A DNA stretch of 64,000 nt from DASQFQ01 sp963722815 (GTDB taxonomy: Bacteria; Actinomycetota; Thermoleophilia; Solirubrobacterales; Solirubrobacteraceae): NCBI GenBank assembly GCA_963722815.1, contig CAVROM010000003.1:372001-436000 (forward strand). The letters run 5' to 3'. The position numbers and the translations under genes are program-made. Each line of letters begins with the position of its first letter. Within the stretch, counting starts at the first letter, position 1. Shown here one piece after another: positions 49,188 to 57,465 of the stretch. The notes below the pieces were generated by a model. The model had not been told where the DNA came from, ran no database searches, and worked only from the letters and a program-made list of their open reading frames with translations.

Positions 49188-50083
49188 GGTTCGGCTTCTT
49201 CTTCCACGAGGCGGTGCGGGCGCTGACGCGCAACGCGGTGCCGTCGTTCGCCGCCATGGCGACCGTGCTCGTCACCGTGCTCGTGCTCGGCGTCTTCATC
49301 CCCGTCGTGCAGGCGACCACCGGCGCCGCCAACGAGGTGCGCTCGCGGGTGATGGCCGACGTCTACCTGGTCTCGAACGTCAAGCCCGCCGACGTCGCCC
49401 GCGTGCGCGGGATCATCGAGAACGAGACGCCGCACGTGAAGCGCGTCGTGTACGTCCCGAAGGAGAAGGCGATCGCCGCCGAGCGCAAGGCCGGCCGCGG
49501 CGCCTACTACGACCTGCTGGGCGCGAACCCGCTGCCCGACACGTTCCGGATCTATCCCGACAAGCCGGACAACATCTCCAAGATCCGCAACGCGCTGGCG
49601 CCGCTCTCGCCGTCCGGCGGGCGCACGGTGATCGACCCCTCGATCGACGAGGTCCGCAACCGCGAGGAGGACACGAACAAGATCCTCTCCGCCACGCGGG
49701 TGGTGAAGATCACGATGGCGCTGCTGGCCGTGCTGCTGTGCGTCGCCTCGATCCTGCTGATCGCCAACACGATCCGGCTGTCGCTGTACGCGCGCCGGCG
49801 CGAGGTCGAGGTCATGAAGCTCGTGGGCGCGACCGACTGGTTCATCCGCTGGCCGTTCGTGCTCGAGGGCGTGCTGGTCGGCGCGCTGGGCGGGATCCTG
49901 GCGATCCTGCTGCTCGGCGTGGTGAAGGTCGCGCTCGTCGATCCGCTCGCCGCGCAGTTCGCGCTGATCGCGGCGCCGGACACGATCAACTTCGGGCTGC
50001 TGATCGGCGTCCTGCTGGCGGCGTCCGTCGCCGTCTCGGCGCTCGGCTCGGGGCTGTCGCTCCGGCGCTTCCTGCGCGTCTGA
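49184..50083 (+). CDS. ftsX: Cell-division membrane protein FtsX
   Basis: This 299-residue partner of FtsE starts at ATG 49184. It has an N-terminal cytoplasmic segment, a first helix (about 22-44), an extracellular domain (about 45-170, containing RVRGIIENETPHVKRVVYVPKEKAI) and three C-terminal helices. The cytoplasmic coupling loop YARRREVEVMKLVGATDWFIR lies between helices 2 and 3. Topology and motif are standard for FtsX. The S41 peptidase gene follows after 42 bases; in mycobacteria and relatives ftsEX precedes smpB, and here two genes intervene. Confidence 0.94.
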   Translation: MRFGFFFHEAVRALTRNAVPSFAAMATVLVTVLVLGVFIPVVQATTGAANEVRSRVMADVYLVSNVKPADVARVRGIIENETPHVKRVVYVPKEKAIAAERKAGRGAYYDLLGANPLPDTFRIYPDKPDNISKIRNALAPLSPSGGRTVIDPSIDEVRNREEDTNKILSATRVVKITMALLAVLLCVASILLIANTIRLSLYARRREVEVMKLVGATDWFIRWPFVLEGVLVGALGGILAILLLGVVKVALVDPLAAQFALIAAPDTINFGLLIGVLLAASVAVSALGSGLSLRRFLRV

Positions 50084-50125
50084 GCCCTTAGGAACCTCAG
50101 AATTCCCCGCAGTACCGTGTTCCCC

Positions 50126-51342
50126 GTGCCCTCCCCGGTCGCGTCGACGCCGCAGGCCGTACTTCGTGCCGCTCGGCGCGCTCGTCGTGCTGCTCCTGCT
50201 CGCGGGAGGGATCTGGCTCGGCGGCCACCCGGACTACCTGCCGAACAAGGTGCGCGACACGCTGGTCGGCGACGACGACGCCCAGCTCTACGCCGAGGCG
50301 ACCAACATCATCGAGCAGGACTACTACCGCAAGGTCAACGGCAAGCAGCTCGTCAACAAGGCGCTGGGCGAGGCGGTGAAGTCGCTCAACGACCGCTTCT
50401 CCAACTACTTCGACCCGAAGGCCTACCAGGCGTTCAACGAGACGACCGAGGGCAAGTTCGAGGGCGTCGGCATGAACGTCGAGGAGGTCAAGCGCGGGCT
50501 GCGCATCCTCACCGTGTTCAAGGGCTCGCCGGCCGCCAAGGGCGGGCTCAAGCCGGGCGACGAGATCATCGCGGTCAACGGCACCACGCTGAAGGGCGCG
50601 TCGTCCGAGCAGGCGACGACGCGGATCAAGGGCCGCGCCGGCACGTCGGTGACGCTGACGGTCGTGACCGGCAAGAAGCCGCCGCGCAAGGTGAAGCTCG
50701 AGCGCGCGCGCGTCGACGTGCCCGTCGTCGAGTCGAAGATGATCGACCGCGACGGCGAGAAGGTCGCCTACGTGAAGCTCGCGAGCTTCACCTCCGGCGC
50801 GCACACCCAGGTCGGCGACGCGACGCGCAAGCTCGTGCGCAAGGGCGCTAAGGCGGTCGTGCTCGACCTGCGCGACAACGGCGGCGGGCTGCTCCAGGAG
50901 GCCGTCGGCGTGCTCGTCGGTCTTCATCCCCGAGGGCAAGATCGTCACCACGCGCGGGCGCTCCCGGCCGGAGGAGGTCTTCAAGGCCACCGGCGACGCG
51001 ATCTCGAAGAAGATCCCGGTGGCCGTGCTGGTCAATCGCGAGTCGGCGTCGGCGTCGGAGATCGTGACCGGCGCGCTGCAGGACCGCAACCGCGCGACCG
51101 TGGTCGGCACGCACACGTTCGGCAAGGGCGTCTTCCAGGAGATCAAGGAGCTCTCGAACGGCGGCGCGCTCGACATCACCGTCGGCGAGTACTTCACGCC
51201 CAGCGGCCGCAACCTCGGCGGCGGCGGGCCGAAGCGCGGCGCGGGCATCACGCCGGACGTGAAGGCGCAGGACAACGACAAGACGAAGCGCGACGAGGCG
51301 CTCGACGTCGCCGTGCGCACGGCGGTGCGCGGGCGCGCGTGA
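50126..51342 (+). CDS. S41-family C-terminal processing peptidase (two apparent frameshifts)
   Basis: This membrane-anchored serine peptidase of the CtpA type has about 404 residues corrected. It starts at GTG 50126, with a break between 50150 and 50163, then a hydrophobic anchor (VPLGALVVLLLLAGGIW). A PDZ domain follows (GVGMNVEEVKRGLRILTVFKGSPAAKGGLKPGDEIIAVNG). The catalytic part has LDLRDNGGGLLQEAV, then an extra G at 50919, VLVNRESASASEIVTGALQD with the nucleophile serine, and TFGKGVFQEIKEL with the catalytic lysine. It overlaps the RNase R start by GTGA. It degrades exported proteins or processes C-termini. Confidence 0.88.
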
Positions 51343-53137
51343 GCGACGGGCCGTTCGGGCCGCAGCCCGTCGTCGCCGTCCTCGAGAAGCGCGGCCGGTT
51401 CTTCACCGCCACGCCGTTCTTCGCGCGCGGGCGCCGGATCAACCTCGACAAGCCGGCCGCGCGAGGCGCGCGCCGGCGACCTCGTGCTCGTGCGCCCGAC
51501 CGGCCCGCGTGGCGGCCACGGAAAGGTCGTGCGCCGGCTCGGGAGGCCGGACACCGCGCGCGACGTGCTCGAGGCGCTGATGCTCGACCGCGGGCTGCGG
51601 CGGCGCTTCGACCCCGCCGTCGAGCGGTCCGCGCGCGAGGCGGCGGAGCACCCGCCGCACGGCGACGCGGGCCCGCGCCGCGACCTGACCGCGCTGCCCA
51701 CGTTCACGATCGACCCGCCGACCGCGCGCGACTTCGACGACGCGATCTCCGCCGAGCGGCTCGAGGACGGCGCGATCCGCGTCTGGGTCCACATCGCCGA
51801 CGTCTCCGCCCACGTACCGCCCGGCTCGCTCGTCGACCGCGAGGCGCGCCGCCGCGGCACCAGCGTCTACGTGCCCGGCAAGGTCGAGCCGATGCTGCCG
51901 GAGGCGCTCTCGAACGTCGCCTGCTCGCTGGTGCCCGGCCAGGACCGGCTGGCGGTCACCGTCGAGCTCGAGTTCGAGGGCGCGGAGCTGCGGCGCAGCG
52001 CATTCACGCGCTCGACGATCCGCTCCGACGCGCGGCTCGACTACCCGCGCGTCGACCGCATCTTCGCCGGCGACGAGGAGGCCGAGGCGCCGTGGGCGGA
52101 GCCGTTGTACGCCGCGCGCGAGGCCGCCGCGGCGCTCGAGGCCGCCCGCCAGGCCCGTGGCGCGCTCGCGGTGGAGACCGTGGAGCCGGAGTTCGACTTC
52201 TCCCACGAGGGGCACGTGACCGGGCTGGCCGGGAGCGAGACCGACCGAGTCGCACCGGCTGATCGAGCACCTGATGATCTCCGCCAACGAGGCGGTCGCC
52301 GCGCTGCTCGACAGCGGCAAGGTCCCGGCGCTGTACCGCATCCACGAGCGCCCGGAGCCGCTGCGGGTCAAGCGCCTGGTCGACCAGCTGGGCTCGCTCG
52401 ACGTGCCGACCCCGCCGCTGCCGGACACGATGTCCCCGCAGCAGGCCGAGGACGCGGTGGGGGAGATCTCGCGCATGGTCGACGCCCACGTTCGGCGCAC
52501 CGGCCGCGGCCGCGCGGCGCTGACCTCGCTCGTGCTGCGCTCGCTCAAGCAGGCGCGCTACGACCCGGTCAACCGGGGCCACGCCGGCCTGCGCTCGCCG
52601 CGCTACTGCCACTTCACCTCGCCGATCCGCCGTTACCCCGACCTGGTGTGCCACCGCGCGCTGCTCTCGGCGGTCGGCGGCGGGGAGGACGCGCACGCCG
52701 CATCCAGCCTCGAGGAGCTCGCCGACTGGTGCTCCAAGCGCGAGCGCGACGCGATGTCGATCGAGCGCGCCGCCGACGATATAGCGCGCTGCTTCCTGCT
52801 CGAGACGGAGCTCTTCAAGCGCGGCTGGCAGGCCGAGTGGCCCGGCGAGGTGATCGGGGTGATCGGCGCCGGCGCGTTCGTCGCGTTCGGCGACGGCTAC
52901 GAGGGGATGCTGCCGGTGCGGCGCCTGCGCGGCGACTGGTGGGAGCTCAACGAGGAGGAGACGATGCTGGTCGGCTCGCAGTCCGGGATGGCGCTGCGGC
53001 TCGGCGATCCGGTCGTCGTCCAGGTCGAGCGCGTCGACGCCCCGCGCGGTCGCGTCGATCTCTCCCCCGTCGAGATAGGCCGGCCGGATGCCGGACCCGA
53101 CCGTCAGAACGCGGGGCCGGATGCCCCGCGGAGGTAA
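51339..53137 (+). CDS. rnr: RNase R/RNase II-type 3'-5' exoribonuclease (two apparent frameshifts)
   Basis: The product has about 598 residues corrected. It starts at GTG 51339 and has one extra C at 51472 and one at 52245-52246. The RNB catalytic domain contains FTIDPPTARDFDDAISAE (the metal-binding aspartates), VWVHIADVSAHVPPGSLVD, LPEALSNVACSLVPGQDRLA and HFTSPIRRYPDLVCHRALL. The last part is an S1-like domain (EVIGVIGAGAFVAFGDGYEGMLPVR). RNase R degrades structured RNA and works with tmRNA-SmpB in non-stop decay. It directly precedes smpB, which fits. Confidence 0.9.
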
Positions 53138-53148
53138 CCTCGATTCCG

Positions 53149-53589
53149 ATGGCTGACATCGCCCGCAACAAGCAGGCCTCCTACCGCTACGAGCTGCTCG
53201 AGCGATGGGAGGCCGGCCTCGTGCTCCAGGGCTCCGAGGTCAAGTCGCTGCGCGACGGCAAGGCGCAGCTCAAGGACGGCTACGCCGCGCTACGGGACGG
53301 CGAGGTCTGGCTCTACAACGTCCACATCGCGCAGTATCCGCCGGCCACGACGGAGAACCACGAGCCCGAACGCCCGCGCAAGCTGCTGATGCACAAGCGC
53401 GAGATCGAGCGCCTGATCGGCAAGACGCGCGAGCGGGGGCTGACGCTCATCCCCACGCGCATGTACTTCAAGGGCTCGCACGCGAAGGTCGAGATCGCGC
53501 TCGCCAAGGGCAAGGACGTGGGGGACAAGCGGCGCGCGATCAAGGAGCGCGAGATGAAGCGCGAGATGGAGCGGGCTATACGTCGCTGA
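53149..53589 (+). CDS. smpB: SsrA-binding protein SmpB
   Basis: The product is 146 residues. IARNKQASYRYELLERWEAGLVLQGSEVKSLR is the family start. NVHIAQYPPATTENHEPERPRKLLMHKREI and GLTLIPTRMYFKGSHAKVEIALAKGK form the OB-fold that holds the tRNA-like domain of tmRNA. The basic C-terminal tail (KRRAIKEREMKREMERAIRR) enters the empty mRNA channel. The partner tmRNA gene is in this window at 59490-59864. The stop overlaps the convergent M50 gene by 14 bases. Confidence 0.96.
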   Translation: MADIARNKQASYRYELLERWEAGLVLQGSEVKSLRDGKAQLKDGYAALRDGEVWLYNVHIAQYPPATTENHEPERPRKLLMHKREIERLIGKTRERGLTLIPTRMYFKGSHAKVEIALAKGKDVGDKRRAIKEREMKREMERAIRR

Positions 53590-54451
53590 GCGTGCGCTCG
53601 AGGTGCGTCAGGTCCATGCCGACGCCGAGGAGCACGAGCAGGCCCACGTAGACCGCGCCGACCAGGAAGCGGTGGAGCGGCTTCACCTTGTAGTAGGCGG
53701 CGTTGCCCTCGAGCCCCGCCTTGCGCTGCTTGTAGCGGCGCCACGTCTCCATCCCGCCGATCAGCAGGATGAAGATCAGGATCGGGTTGGGGGCCACGAA
53801 CAGCAGGATCAGCAGCGCGCCGAAGCCGACGCCCCACATCCACGGCGCCATTGCCGCCATCGCGCGGCCGCCGTCGAGCGGCAGCACCGGCAGCAGGTTG
53901 AAGAGGTTGAGGAAGAAGCCGACGAACGCGAGCGCGCGCCAGAAGTCCTCGCCGGTGGCCAGGTAGATCCCGGCCACGACGAGCGTGCCGAGCGTGCCGA
54001 GCACCGGGCCGGCCAGGCCGACGCGGGCCTCGGCGAGCGCGGAGCCGCCGAGCGAGCGAGCGCCGACCGCGGCGCCGAGGAACGGGACGAAGACCATCCA
54101 GCTCGGCCGCACGCCTTCACGGCGCATCTGGATGACGTGGCCCATCTCGTGGACGAACAGGAGCGCGACGAAGCCGGCCGCGAACTTCCAGCCCCAGATC
54201 AGCGAGTAGGCGGCGATCGAGACCAGCATCGACGCCGACGTCGTCAGGAACTTCGCCTTCGTCAGCAGCAGCAGCGCGACCTTGCCGAACTTGGCGAGCA
54301 CCACGCCCGCGGCCACGATCGGGCCGAGCAGCCGCTGGCCGAGCGACTTCCTCTGCTCCTCGTACGGAGGTCGGGGGGCCTCGGGCGCCTCGTAGGCGGG
54401 CGGCGGTACGGAGGCCGGCGGCAGCCAGGGATTCGGTTCGCTGCGTTCCAT
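53576..54451 (-). CDS. M50-family site-2-type membrane metalloprotease
   Basis: This is a 291-residue intramembrane zinc protease. The zinc motif HEMGH lies in LLFVHEMGHVIQMRREG and the third ligand in NLLPVLPLDGGRAMAA. At least five hydrophobic segments follow an N-terminal proline-rich cytoplasmic region (about 1-40). Such enzymes cleave membrane-embedded anti-sigma factors or other transmembrane segments. This branch, without a PDZ domain, is common in actinobacteria with unknown substrate. ATG 54451 was chosen over the longer frame because the upstream part reads through the structured RNA region. Confidence 0.87.
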   Translation of the reverse strand: MERSEPNPWLPPASVPPPAYEAPEAPRPPYEEQRKSLGQRLLGPIVAAGVVLAKFGKVALLLLTKAKFLTTSASMLVSIAAYSLIWGWKFAAGFVALLFVHEMGHVIQMRREGVRPSWMVFVPFLGAAVGARSLGGSALAEARVGLAGPVLGTLGTLVVAGIYLATGEDFWRALAFVGFFLNLFNLLPVLPLDGGRAMAAMAPWMWGVGFGALLILLFVAPNPILIFILLIGGMETWRRYKQRKAGLEGNAAYYKVKPLHRFLVGAVYVGLLVLLGVGMDLTHLERTLSDV

Positions 54452-54519
54452 TGCCCGAATCAGTGTGGCAGCGCGACTTAAGGCTGGGATTTCCTCGCAC
54501 AGTGCGGGATAACTGGTCA

Positions 54520-54690
54520 GAGGGACTTGATCCCCGCAGGGGGCCTGTCTAAGTTGGTTCCAGACGCGAAGGTCGTAGCCGCAAAGAGCGAGGCCTGGGG
54601 ACGAAAGGCCCGCCACTCTGAAGGACCGGAAGCTTCGGCGGAAGGTCTGGAGAGTTCCCCGAGCGGCTCCCTTCGCGTCGCTTTTTCGTT
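54520..54690 (+). ncRNA. Structured RNA of unknown class, candidate riboswitch upstream of the FAD oxidase gene
   Basis: Between the divergent M50 and FAD-oxidase genes a compact fold is visible. P1 is AGCCGC (54577-54582) with GCGGCT (54663-54668). P2 is GGCCT (54592-54596) with AGGCC (54606-54610). P3 is ACTCT (54615-54619) with AGAGT (54651-54655), extended by GGACC (54623-54627) with GGTCT (54644-54648). The P2 loop GGGGA (54597-54601) can pair with TCCCC (54656-54660), a pseudoknot. The 3' strand of P1 is also the 5' strand of a terminator, so P1 and terminator exclude each other. I could not match it to c-di-GMP, SAM, cobalamin, FMN, TPP, glycine, SRP, 6S or RNase P consensus patterns. 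Confidence 0.6.
54662..54687 (+). terminator. Intrinsic terminator at the end of the structured RNA
   Basis: AGCGGC (54662-54667) pairs with GTCGCT (54677-54682) around a 9-base loop. TTTT and then CGTTT follow. It ends 13 bases before the ATG at 54701. It could attenuate the FAD-oxidase operon or simply end a small RNA. Confidence 0.7.
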
Positions 54691-54700
54691 TAATCCGCGG

Positions 54701-55912
54701 ATGCGACCGGCGCTCGCCCGTTTCAGCAGTATCCGGCCCGCCCGGGTCGCCTCGTGCGCGAGTGCGCAGGACGTCGCCGCGGCGATCGCGGAGGCGAGAG
54801 GCGCCGGGCTTCCGCTCGCCGTCCGCAGCGGCGGGCACTGCTTCGGGGGTCGCTCCTCGACGCGGGGGCTGGTGATCGACGTCTCACCGCTCGATGCGAT
54901 CGAGGTCGGTGACGGCGCGGTGCGCGTGGGCGCCGGCGCGCAGCTCGGCGCGATCTACGACGCGCTCGACGCCCACGGGCTGACGATCGCCGGCGGCTGC
55001 GGCACGACGGTCGGCGTCTCGGGGCTCGCGCTCGGCGGCGGCCTCGGCATCCTGGGGCGCACGTACGGGCTGCTGGCGGACAACGTCCGCGCCGCCGAGG
55101 TGGTGCTCGCCGACGGGAGCGTGGTCGAGGCGGACGACGACCTGCTGTGGGGGCTGCGCGGCGCGGGCGGGGCGCGCTTCGGCGTCGTCACCACGCTGGA
55201 GATCGCGACCGTGCGCGTGCCGGTGATGACCGCCTTCGAGACGTTCTGGGACGACCCGGCGGTGGCGATCGCGGCCTGGCAGGCGTGGGCGCCGGACGCG
55301 CCGGACGCGCTCGCCGCCAGCCTCCTGATCACCACGCCGCCGCTGGAGGTCAAGGTGTTCGGCGCCTTCGCCGGAGCGATCGACGAAGCGCGCGCGCTGG
55401 TGGCCGCGCTCGGCCGGCCCGCCCGGGCGGCGTTCGCGGAGGGCAACGCGCGCGACGCCAAGCGCTTCCTCGCCGGCCTCGGCGGCGCAGAGGAGGACGA
55501 CGACGGCCACGCCTACCTGCGCTCGGAGTTCCTGGCCGAGCCGCTCTCCGGCGGCGCGATCGAGGCGCTCGTCGCCCACCTGGACGAGGGCGGCTTCCAC
55601 CGCGAGCTCGACTTCTCGCCGTGGGGCGGGGCCTACAACCGGGTCGCCGCGGACGCGACCGCGTTCCCGCACCGCGACGCCCGCTGCCTGCTCAAACACG
55701 CGGCGATCATCGCGTCCGCGGAGGACCCCGGGCCGGCGCGCGCGTGGATCGACCGCGCGTGGGAGATCACGCATCCGCACGGCACGGGCGGCGCGTACGT
55801 CAACTTCCCCGAGGACGGCCTCGACCAGTGGGCGCCCGAGTACCTCGGGGGCAACCGCGAGCGGCTGTTGGAGCTCAAGCGCCGCTACGACCCCGAGGGG
55901 GTGTTCGGATGA
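54701..55912 (+). CDS. FAD-linked oxidase (berberine-bridge/PCMH type)
   Basis: This is a 403-residue flavoprotein. The PCMH FAD domain has VRSGGHCFGGRSSTRGLVIDVSP, where His46 is placed for 8-alpha-histidyl FAD, and IAGGCGTTVGVSGLALGGGLG, where Cys100 is placed for a second, 6-S-cysteinyl bond. The C-terminal BBE motif is present as GGAYVNFPEDGLDQWAPEYLGGNRERLLELKRRYDPEGVF. Bicovalent FAD is typical of oligosaccharide or hydroxyl oxidases that pass electrons to O2. The start ATG 54701 lies right after the terminator of the RNA element. It overlaps the next gene by ATGA. Confidence 0.85.
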   Translation: MRPALARFSSIRPARVASCASAQDVAAAIAEARGAGLPLAVRSGGHCFGGRSSTRGLVIDVSPLDAIEVGDGAVRVGAGAQLGAIYDALDAHGLTIAGGCGTTVGVSGLALGGGLGILGRTYGLLADNVRAAEVVLADGSVVEADDDLLWGLRGAGGARFGVVTTLEIATVRVPVMTAFETFWDDPAVAIAAWQAWAPDAPDALAASLLITTPPLEVKVFGAFAGAIDEARALVAALGRPARAAFAEGNARDAKRFLAGLGGAEEDDDGHAYLRSEFLAEPLSGGAIEALVAHLDEGGFHRELDFSPWGGAYNRVAADATAFPHRDARCLLKHAAIIASAEDPGPARAWIDRAWEITHPHGTGGAYVNFPEDGLDQWAPEYLGGNRERLLELKRRYDPEGVFG

Positions 55913-56274
55913 TCGACGGCCTCGACCACGTGCAGGTGGCCGCGCCGCCCGGCAGCGAGCGCGAGGCGCGTGGTTTCTACGGCCGCCTGCTCGGGCTGCA
56001 GGAACTCGAGAAGCCCGAGGCGCTGCGGGCGCGTGGCGGCGTCTGGTTCGCCGCCGGCGCGCAGGAGCTGCATGTCGGCGTGGCCGAGGACTTCACGCCC
56101 GCGACCAAGGCCCATCCCGGCCTGCGCGCCGGCTCCGACGCGGAGCTCGACGCGCTGGCCGAGGCGCTGGCGGCGGCCGGCGCGGACGTCCGCTGGGACG
56201 ATCGCATCGCCGGCCGCCGCCGCTTCTTCACCAGCGATCCGTGGGGCAACCGGATCGAGGTGCTGGCCCCTTAA
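55909..56274 (+). CDS. VOC/glyoxalase-like protein
   Basis: This 121-residue vicinal-oxygen-chelate protein starts at ATG 55909. DHVQVAAPPGSEREARGFYGRLLGL and QELHVGVAEDFTPATKAHPG form the first repeat, with the conserved His in DHVQ. RFFTSDPWGNRIEVLAP closes the second with the family's DP-x-GN-x-IE end, supplying the metal glutamate. It is coupled to the FAD oxidase and may detoxify or isomerise a product of that reaction. Substrate unknown. Confidence 0.85.
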   Translation: MIDGLDHVQVAAPPGSEREARGFYGRLLGLQELEKPEALRARGGVWFAAGAQELHVGVAEDFTPATKAHPGLRAGSDAELDALAEALAAAGADVRWDDRIAGRRRFFTSDPWGNRIEVLAP

Positions 56275-56834
56275 CTCGCCTTCTGCAGGGCGGGCTGCAC
56301 TTCCGTGACCAGCTCGTGGACGATGCCGCCGAGCTCGATCCGCAGGTCCTCGTCGACCAGGCGGCCGTCGAGCGGGTGGAACTGCTCGTCCGCGGAGCCG
56401 ACCGGCAGCTCGCGGTCGATCACGCGCGCGCCCGCGCCGGCGAGCGCCTTGCGCGTCTCGGCCTGCGCCCACACCGCGCCGAACATGCCGGTGCTCGTGC
56501 CGATCACCGCGACGGGCTTGTTCTTCAGTGCCGCGTCGGCCTTCGGGCGCGACGCCCAGTCGATCGCGTTCTTGAGCACCCCCGGGATGGAGTGGTTGTA
56601 CTCCGGCGTCGCGATCAGGATCGCGTCGGCCTCGGCGATCGCCGCGCGCAGCTCGAATACGCCGCGGGGCGGGACCGGGGAGGCCTCGTCGTCCGCGTCA
56701 TACGGGGCGACGGCCTTGAGCCCGTCGAACTCGACGAGCTCGGCGCCGGGCGGCAGCAGCCGCCCGGCCTCCCGTAGGAGCTTCGTGTTGTACGAGTCTC
56801 GCCGCAGCGAGCCCGAGATCCCGAGGATGCGCAT
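56271..56834 (-). CDS. NADPH-dependent FMN reductase (SsuE/ArsH-like fold)
   Basis: The product is 187 residues. The flavodoxin-like phosphate loop is LGISGSLRRDSYNTKLLR, then the flavin loop ATPEYNHSIPGVLKNAIDWASR and VAVIGTSTGMFGAVWAQAETRKAL. This is the canonical pattern of NAD(P)H:FMN/quinone reductases. It makes reduced FMN or acts as a quinone or azo reductase. It runs convergent to the oxidase-VOC pair, overlapping by 4 bases, and follows yceI after 6 bases, so it is co-transcribed with yceI. Confidence 0.9.
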   Translation of the reverse strand: MRILGISGSLRRDSYNTKLLREAGRLLPPGAELVEFDGLKAVAPYDADDEASPVPPRGVFELRAAIAEADAILIATPEYNHSIPGVLKNAIDWASRPKADAALKNKPVAVIGTSTGMFGAVWAQAETRKALAGAGARVIDRELPVGSADEQFHPLDGRLVDEDLRIELGGIVHELVTEVQPALQKAS

Positions 56835-56840
56835 GGCTGG

Positions 56841-57374
56841 TTAGGCCTGCTCCGCGAGCTCGAGCTCGACGATCAGCTTGACGTCGTTGGCGAGCGCGAA
56901 GCCGCCCTTGGGCAGCGGCGCGTTCCAGTTCAGGCCGAACTCGGTGCGATCGATGATCGCCTCGAGCGTCAGGCCGACCTTGTTGACGTCGCCGAACGTG
57001 ACCGCGGGGCCCTCGAGCGTGCCGCGGGCCTCGACCGGCTTGGTGATGCCCTTGATCGTGAGCTCGCCGTCGACGACGACCTCGTCGCCGTCACCGGTGC
57101 GGCGGATGTCGGTGGACTCGAAGCGGAGCTCCGGATGGCGCTCGGCGTCAAAGAACTCGGGCGACTGCAGGTGCGCGGCCAGGTTCTCGTCCTTGACGAC
57201 GATCGAGCCGACGTCGACGGTGCCGACGAGCTTGCCGTCGGTCAGCGTGGCGTCGAACGTCTCGAAGCGGCCGCGGAAGGTCGAGACGACCATGTGCTTG
57301 ACGGCGAACGAGGCGCTGGAATGAACGTGATCGAGGACGTAGGTGCCCTCGAGCTGCTCGGTGGCGGTAGCCAT
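56841..57374 (-). CDS. YceI-family lipid/isoprenoid-binding protein
   Basis: The product is 177 residues with no signal peptide. TYVLDHVHSSASFAVKHMVVSTFRGRFETFDATL, VDVGSIVVKDENLAAHLQSPEFFDAERHPELRFEST and NRTEFGLNWNAPLP-type segments match YceI, a lipocalin-like barrel that binds polyisoprenoids. Actinobacterial YceI proteins are often cytoplasmic and under TetR or MarR control. Here the divergent tetR gene at 57466 with duplicated operators is the evident regulator. Confidence 0.92.
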   Translation of the reverse strand: MATATEQLEGTYVLDHVHSSASFAVKHMVVSTFRGRFETFDATLTDGKLVGTVDVGSIVVKDENLAAHLQSPEFFDAERHPELRFESTDIRRTGDGDEVVVDGELTIKGITKPVEARGTLEGPAVTFGDVNKVGLTLEAIIDRTEFGLNWNAPLPKGGFALANDVKLIVELELAEQA

Positions 57375-57402
57375 GTGATTTCTCCCTTGAAAACTCTTCT
57401 AT

Positions 57403-57459
57403 CGGACCGTGGTCCGCTTATGCCGCTACACTGTAGCACAGGAAACGGACTGCGGTCCG
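57403..57459. promoter_or_regulatory. Divergent yceI-tetR promoter with two TetR operators
   Basis: Two copies of the same inverted repeat are present: CGGACCGTGGTCCG (57403-57416) and CGGACTGCGGTCCG (57446-57459). Exactly between them is GCTACACTGTAGC (57425-57437), an inverted repeat that contains a -10-like TACACT on + (57427-57432) and TACAGT on - (57435-57430). Each operator covers the -35 position of one promoter. A TetR dimer on either site would block both directions. Confidence 0.75.
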
Positions 57460-57465
57460 ATCAAG

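Noticed and set aside
54520..54690. Structured region as a c-di-GMP-I, SAM-type, cobalamin, TPP, FMN, glycine, SRP, 6S or RNase P RNA
   Set aside because: The hallmark sequences of these classes, as I know them, were looked for and are not present. The element is left unclassified.
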